Shown here: positions 61,372 through 64,000 of the stretch, piece by piece
Layout: each line of letters opens with the position of its first letter
How positions within the stretch are numbered: position 1 is the first letter of the stretch
Source: Hydrogenophaga pseudoflava
GTDB lineage: Bacteria > Pseudomonadota > Gammaproteobacteria > Burkholderiales > Burkholderiaceae_C
NCBI RefSeq assembly: GCF_031020795.1
Contig: NZ_JAVHJP010000001.1
Span: forward strand, 966,751-1,030,750
Reading direction: 5' to 3'
Length of the DNA: 64,000 nt
Program-made: the position numbers and the translations under genes
Notes under the pieces: generated by a model
The model's database searches: none
What the model saw: only the letters and a program-made list of their open reading frames with translations
What the model was told of the DNA's origin: nothing

Positions 61372-62442
61372 GGGCGACTCGGCTTGCGCCGCGGGGCGAG
61401 GTCGGTCCAGCACCCGGTCGGCCAGGCCGCCGCCGACCCACATGCCCGCCAGCGCGAGCCAGGCGGTGACGGCAAAGATGGCGCCGCCGGTCATGCCCGC
61501 GCCCACCGCGCAGCCGCCGGCCAGCATAGAGCCGAAGCCCATGAAGATGGCGCCGGCGATGTAGCGCGGCATGGTGTAGCCGCCGCCGAAGCCTTCGAGC
61601 TTCCAGTCGCCTCCCACCAACGCACCGATCAGCGAACCCAGGAACACGCCGGGCATCAGGCCCAGGTCGAAGTTCCAGGGCTCGTCCGGGTTGCTGAGCA
61701 CGCGCATCAGCCACTCGGCCGAGGGCCCGCTGAAGGTCATCCCCTGCACCTGGATCGGCTCGAAGGAGTGCGCCAGCACCTGGTAGGTGAACAGCCAGGC
61801 CAGCGCCACCGCCAGGCCGGTGCCGATGCCGCCCAGCCATTTCCAGACGCCCCAGCCGCTGTAGTAGGCGAAGAAGCCCGCGGTCACCATCCACACCGCG
61901 CCGAAGGCCAGGCCGTCGTTCGGCCCCACGCCGACCAGTGCCAGCAGGCTGCGCGCCGGCCCGCCCTCCACCACCCACAGGCTGGCGATCGCCTCGCGCC
62001 AGGGCGCCAGCACGCCGGCCAGCGAGGCCTGCGCCGTCACCGCGAAGATCAGGCCCGAGAGCAGCGCACGCAGGTTGCCGTTGGCCGAGAGCACCAGCAG
62101 GCGGCTGGCGCAGCCGCGGGTCATCACCATGCCGACGCCGAAGATCAGGCCCCCGATGAGCGCACCGGACAGACTACCCTTGGCTGCGACCTGGCGCGCC
62201 GTGCCCACGTCCAGCAGGCCGGACACGACGAACAGCTGAACCGCCACCACCGCGGTGGCAAACGCCAGCAGCCAGACCGCCAGTTTCTCGCCGAACCGGC
62301 CGTGCCAGAACTCGACGACGGCGGCGCGCAGGCAGAACTTCGAGCGCTGCGCAAAAAAGCCGAACAGCAGCCCGCTGAGCAGGCCGCCCACCAGCAGCAC
62401 GCGGGGCTCGCCCCATTGTTCGATCCAGCCGGTCCAGTCCAT
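61348..62442 (-). CDS. YeeE/YedE family sulfur-compound transporter
   Basis: 364-residue membrane protein with about ten helices. The family's key cysteines are present in QRSKFCLRAAV, TRGCASRLLV and AGGCAVGAG; in the YeeE structure such cysteines pass thiosulfate through the membrane. ATG 62442 has GGAG seven bases before it; an in-frame ATG nine codons earlier lacks one. No TusA-like partner gene is beside it. Substrate, probably thiosulfate or another sulfur compound, is inferred from the family. Confidence 0.9.
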   Translation of the reverse strand: MDWTGWIEQWGEPRVLLVGGLLSGLLFGFFAQRSKFCLRAAVVEFWHGRFGEKLAVWLLAFATAVVAVQLFVVSGLLDVGTARQVAAKGSLSGALIGGLIFGVGMVMTRGCASRLLVLSANGNLRALLSGLIFAVTAQASLAGVLAPWREAIASLWVVEGGPARSLLALVGVGPNDGLAFGAVWMVTAGFFAYYSGWGVWKWLGGIGTGLAVALAWLFTYQVLAHSFEPIQVQGMTFSGPSAEWLMRVLSNPDEPWNFDLGLMPGVFLGSLIGALVGGDWKLEGFGGGYTMPRYIAGAIFMGFGSMLAGGCAVGAGMTGGAIFAVTAWLALAGMWVGGGLADRVLDRPRPAAQAESPSGAAAAP

Positions 62443-62513
62443 TGCAGCACTCCATTCGCACATTTGCAATGACTGATATTACGACCGCCCGCACCGGGCC
62501 GGACTGATCCAGA

Positions 62514-63245
62514 TCAGCCGCGGCGCAGAGGCATCTGGTAAATCCACACCGGTTTGCCCGGCACGGTTTCCAGCCGGGCCTGCGGCCGGTATCCCGTGGC
62601 CTCGAACTCCAGGCTGACCAGCCAGGCGCCCGGTGCCAGCTCGGCGGCCGCCTTTTCCATCGCGCGCGGCATGCTCTCGGGCCGCTGGAACAGGTAGACC
62701 ATGCGGTAACCCGACCAGTCCTCGGCCCAGATGTCGGCGCGGCGCACCGTCGCGAAGCGGCAGCGCAAACGGCACAGGAGGGCCAGCGGCCAGCTCCACT
62801 CCAGTCCATGGATCCGCGCCCGCGGGTACTGGCGGCGCAGCGCGATCAGCCCGGCGCCGAGCCCGCAACCCGCGTCCACCACCGCCGCACCGTCGGGCAG
62901 CGGCGCCCTCTGCGCCAGCCCGTCCAGCGCATTTCCCGGCGTGGGGAACAGCGGCGCGTCGCCCCAGCTGCCCAGCGGATACAGCGCCAGCAGCAGGGCC
63001 AGCGGCAGCAGCCAGACCCAGCCCGGCACCGCGCCCGCCGCACCACTGGCCAGCAGGGAGAGCGGAAAACCGGCGAGCATGAACAGGCGCCGCCAGGGCG
63101 TGCGGCCGGTCCAGGCGGCCAGGCCGGCGGCCAGCAGCGCCACCACAAAGGCCGCCACCGGCGCCAGGCCGACCATGCGCAGGCCCGCGAACAGCGCCCA
63201 GGCGAGCGCCCAGGTGAGCAATGCGGGAAGCGGCCAGATCAGCAT
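62514..63245 (-). CDS. Membrane-anchored SAM-dependent methyltransferase
   Basis: 243-residue protein. The first 90 residues contain three or four hydrophobic helices; the C-terminal half is a class I methyltransferase domain with VVDAGCGLGAGLIAL (SAM loop, about 122-136), and IHGLEWSWPLA. The middle of the fold is short and no substrate motif is recognised. It is 10 bases downstream of the small Cys-cluster protein gene on the same strand, so the two are likely co-expressed. Confidence 0.75.
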   Translation of the reverse strand: MLIWPLPALLTWALAWALFAGLRMVGLAPVAAFVVALLAAGLAAWTGRTPWRRLFMLAGFPLSLLASGAAGAVPGWVWLLPLALLLALYPLGSWGDAPLFPTPGNALDGLAQRAPLPDGAAVVDAGCGLGAGLIALRRQYPRARIHGLEWSWPLALLCRLRCRFATVRRADIWAEDWSGYRMVYLFQRPESMPRAMEKAAAELAPGAWLVSLEFEATGYRPQARLETVPGKPVWIYQMPLRRG

Positions 63246-63255
63246 GCGGGCATTG

Positions 63256-63573
63256 TCATCGCTCGCTGCGCAGGCTTGCGTCGCAACCGACGCCGGCCGC
63301 GATCCAGCGCTTGGCCAGCCGGCGCAGCAGCGGTGCGGCCCAGCGCCAGCGCGGGCCGAGCACCACTTCGGCGTCGCTGATCGCGCCGCAGCGGTAGAGG
63401 TTTTGCGTGCCGTCCCAGCGCAGGGCGTCGCAGGCCCCGACGCGCTTGTGCGAGATCACCCGCCCCAGCGGGCAGGGCTCGGCCAGGCAGCAGACGCCAC
63501 AGCCGTTGCAGGGCGCCCCCTGGGCCGGCTGGGCCGGTGCGGCCGGGTGGATGTGGATGACCTGGTGCGGCAC
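63256..63573 (-). CDS. Small Cys-cluster (YkgJ-like) protein
   Basis: About 105 residues. A cysteine cluster CNGCGVCCLAEPCPLG near residue 20 plus later GACDAL and YRCGAI make seven cysteines in all, matching YkgJ-type zinc/iron-binding proteins. The frame extends to 63696, but a GTG at 63573 (VPHQVIHIHPA) fits the expected N-terminus; no strong ribosome site is seen. Function unknown; paired with a membrane methyltransferase gene. Confidence 0.65.
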   Translation of the reverse strand: MPHQVIHIHPAAPAQPAQGAPCNGCGVCCLAEPCPLGRVISHKRVGACDALRWDGTQNLYRCGAISDAEVVLGPRWRWAAPLLRRLAKRWIAAGVGCDASLRSER

Positions 63574-63697
63574 GGCCACAGCGTAGCGCAACCAAGGTGC
63601 AGCTCCGCGGCGTCGCCAAGGCGATGGTGGCCGCTTGCCTGCGCTGCGCCGCCTGTCTATGGTGCGCCTTCCACCACAACATTCAGGAGACCACACC

Positions 63698-64000
63698 GTG
63701 ACCGTCGATCCACGTTTTTCCGTGCTCGTCTCGGGCTACACCTTCTTCGAAAGCCCGCGCTGGCGCGACGACCGCCTGTGGCTGTCGGACTTCTACACCC
63801 ATCAGATCATCCGCGTCGATCTGCAGGGCCGGGTGGAAAAAATCGCCGAGGTCCCGCAGCAGCCCTCAGGCATGGGCTGGCTGCCCGATGGCCGGCTGCT
63901 GGTGGTCTCGATGCGCGACCGCAAACTGCTGCGCCGCGAGGGCGACGGCCGGTTGGTCACGCACGCCGACCTGTCGTCCGTCGCGGGCGGCTCGGTGAAC
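63698..64000 (+). CDS. SMP-30/gluconolactonase family protein (5' part)
   Basis: The first 101 codons of a six-bladed-propeller lactonase-type protein. It reads FFESPRWRDDRLWLSDFY at about 14-31, with the conserved ESPRW metal-binding Glu, and LPDGRLLVVSM. An AGGAGA ribosome site is eight bases before the GTG start. Family members hydrolyse sugar or other lactones with a divalent metal. The gene runs off the right edge, so length and substrate are unknown. Confidence 0.85.
   Translation, partial: MTVDPRFSVLVSGYTFFESPRWRDDRLWLSDFYTHQIIRVDLQGRVEKIAEVPQQPSGMGWLPDGRLLVVSMRDRKLLRREGDGRLVTHADLSSVAGGSVN

Overview
The window is a 64 kb stretch of high-GC, gene-dense chromosome. Its gene content and protein character point to a betaproteobacterium of the Burkholderiales, most likely Comamonadaceae and possibly near Hydrogenophaga. 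The evidence is the TyrS, RlmJ, PhoH and YbeY protein types, the compact paaABCDE operon, an SAH riboswitch in front of ahcY, and hairpin-rich intergenic repeats. No rRNA, tRNA, phage, transposase or CRISPR array was seen. The species is not claimed.

Layout. 0-5 kb: glucokinase with a HexR-like operator, a zinc-containing thioredoxin (trxC), a MidA-type methyltransferase, and a folate/pterin pair (pteridine-reductase-like SDR and FolB). 4.3-9.6 kb: an alpha/beta hydrolase, then a coniferyl-alcohol-dehydrogenase-like SDR and an aromatic aldehyde dehydrogenase. These last two are read away from a divergent XylR/DmpR-type sigma-54 activator, with a good -24/-12 promoter and an inverted repeat between them. 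9.6-17 kb: an OmpA-like porin with terminator, ttcA, a DUF4136 lipoprotein, a hybrid sensor kinase, a phosphatase, and a 575-residue fusion of an alkylglycerol-monooxygenase-like domain to a YhhN/TMEM86 (lysoplasmalogenase-like) domain. 17-25.7 kb: SPOR protein, ruvB, alpha-carbonic anhydrase, an unknown lipoprotein, ruvA, phoH-ybeY, a chorismatase, dtd and a cation efflux protein.

25.8-36.7 kb holds a complete glycogen operon in the order glgB-glgX-malQ-glgC-glgA-glgP, mostly with overlapping stop/start codons. It covers ADP-glucose synthesis, polymerisation, branching, debranching, disproportionation and phosphorolysis. 36.7-40.1 kb is a sensor kinase and FixJ-type regulator followed by an exported haem-binding (HbpS/GlcG) protein and an exported ankyrin protein, with a perfect inverted repeat in the gap. 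40.15-40.45 kb carries two oppositely oriented copies of a nested palindromic element whose inner hairpins differ by compensatory changes.

40.4-47 kb is housekeeping: tyrS, an M23 endopeptidase, erpA, bactofilin, a coiled-coil membrane protein, rpsI-rplM and rlmJ. 47-50.9 kb is paaABCDE, the phenylacetyl-CoA epoxidase, behind a perfect TetR-type palindrome. 50.9-64 kb: OmpW, metY, rlpA overlapping an autotransporter gene, and the methyl-cycle group metF-tlyA-ahcY with the SAH riboswitch. It closes with a HAD phosphatase, an MFS transporter, a YeeE/YedE sulfur-compound transporter, a membrane methyltransferase, a small cysteine-cluster protein and the start of an SMP-30-type lactonase.

Most genes are core metabolism. 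The parts most worth following up are the ether-lipid fusion enzyme, the nested palindromic repeats, the sigma-54 aromatic-alcohol locus and the haem-sensor-like two-component locus. All family calls come from reading motifs; no database search was run.
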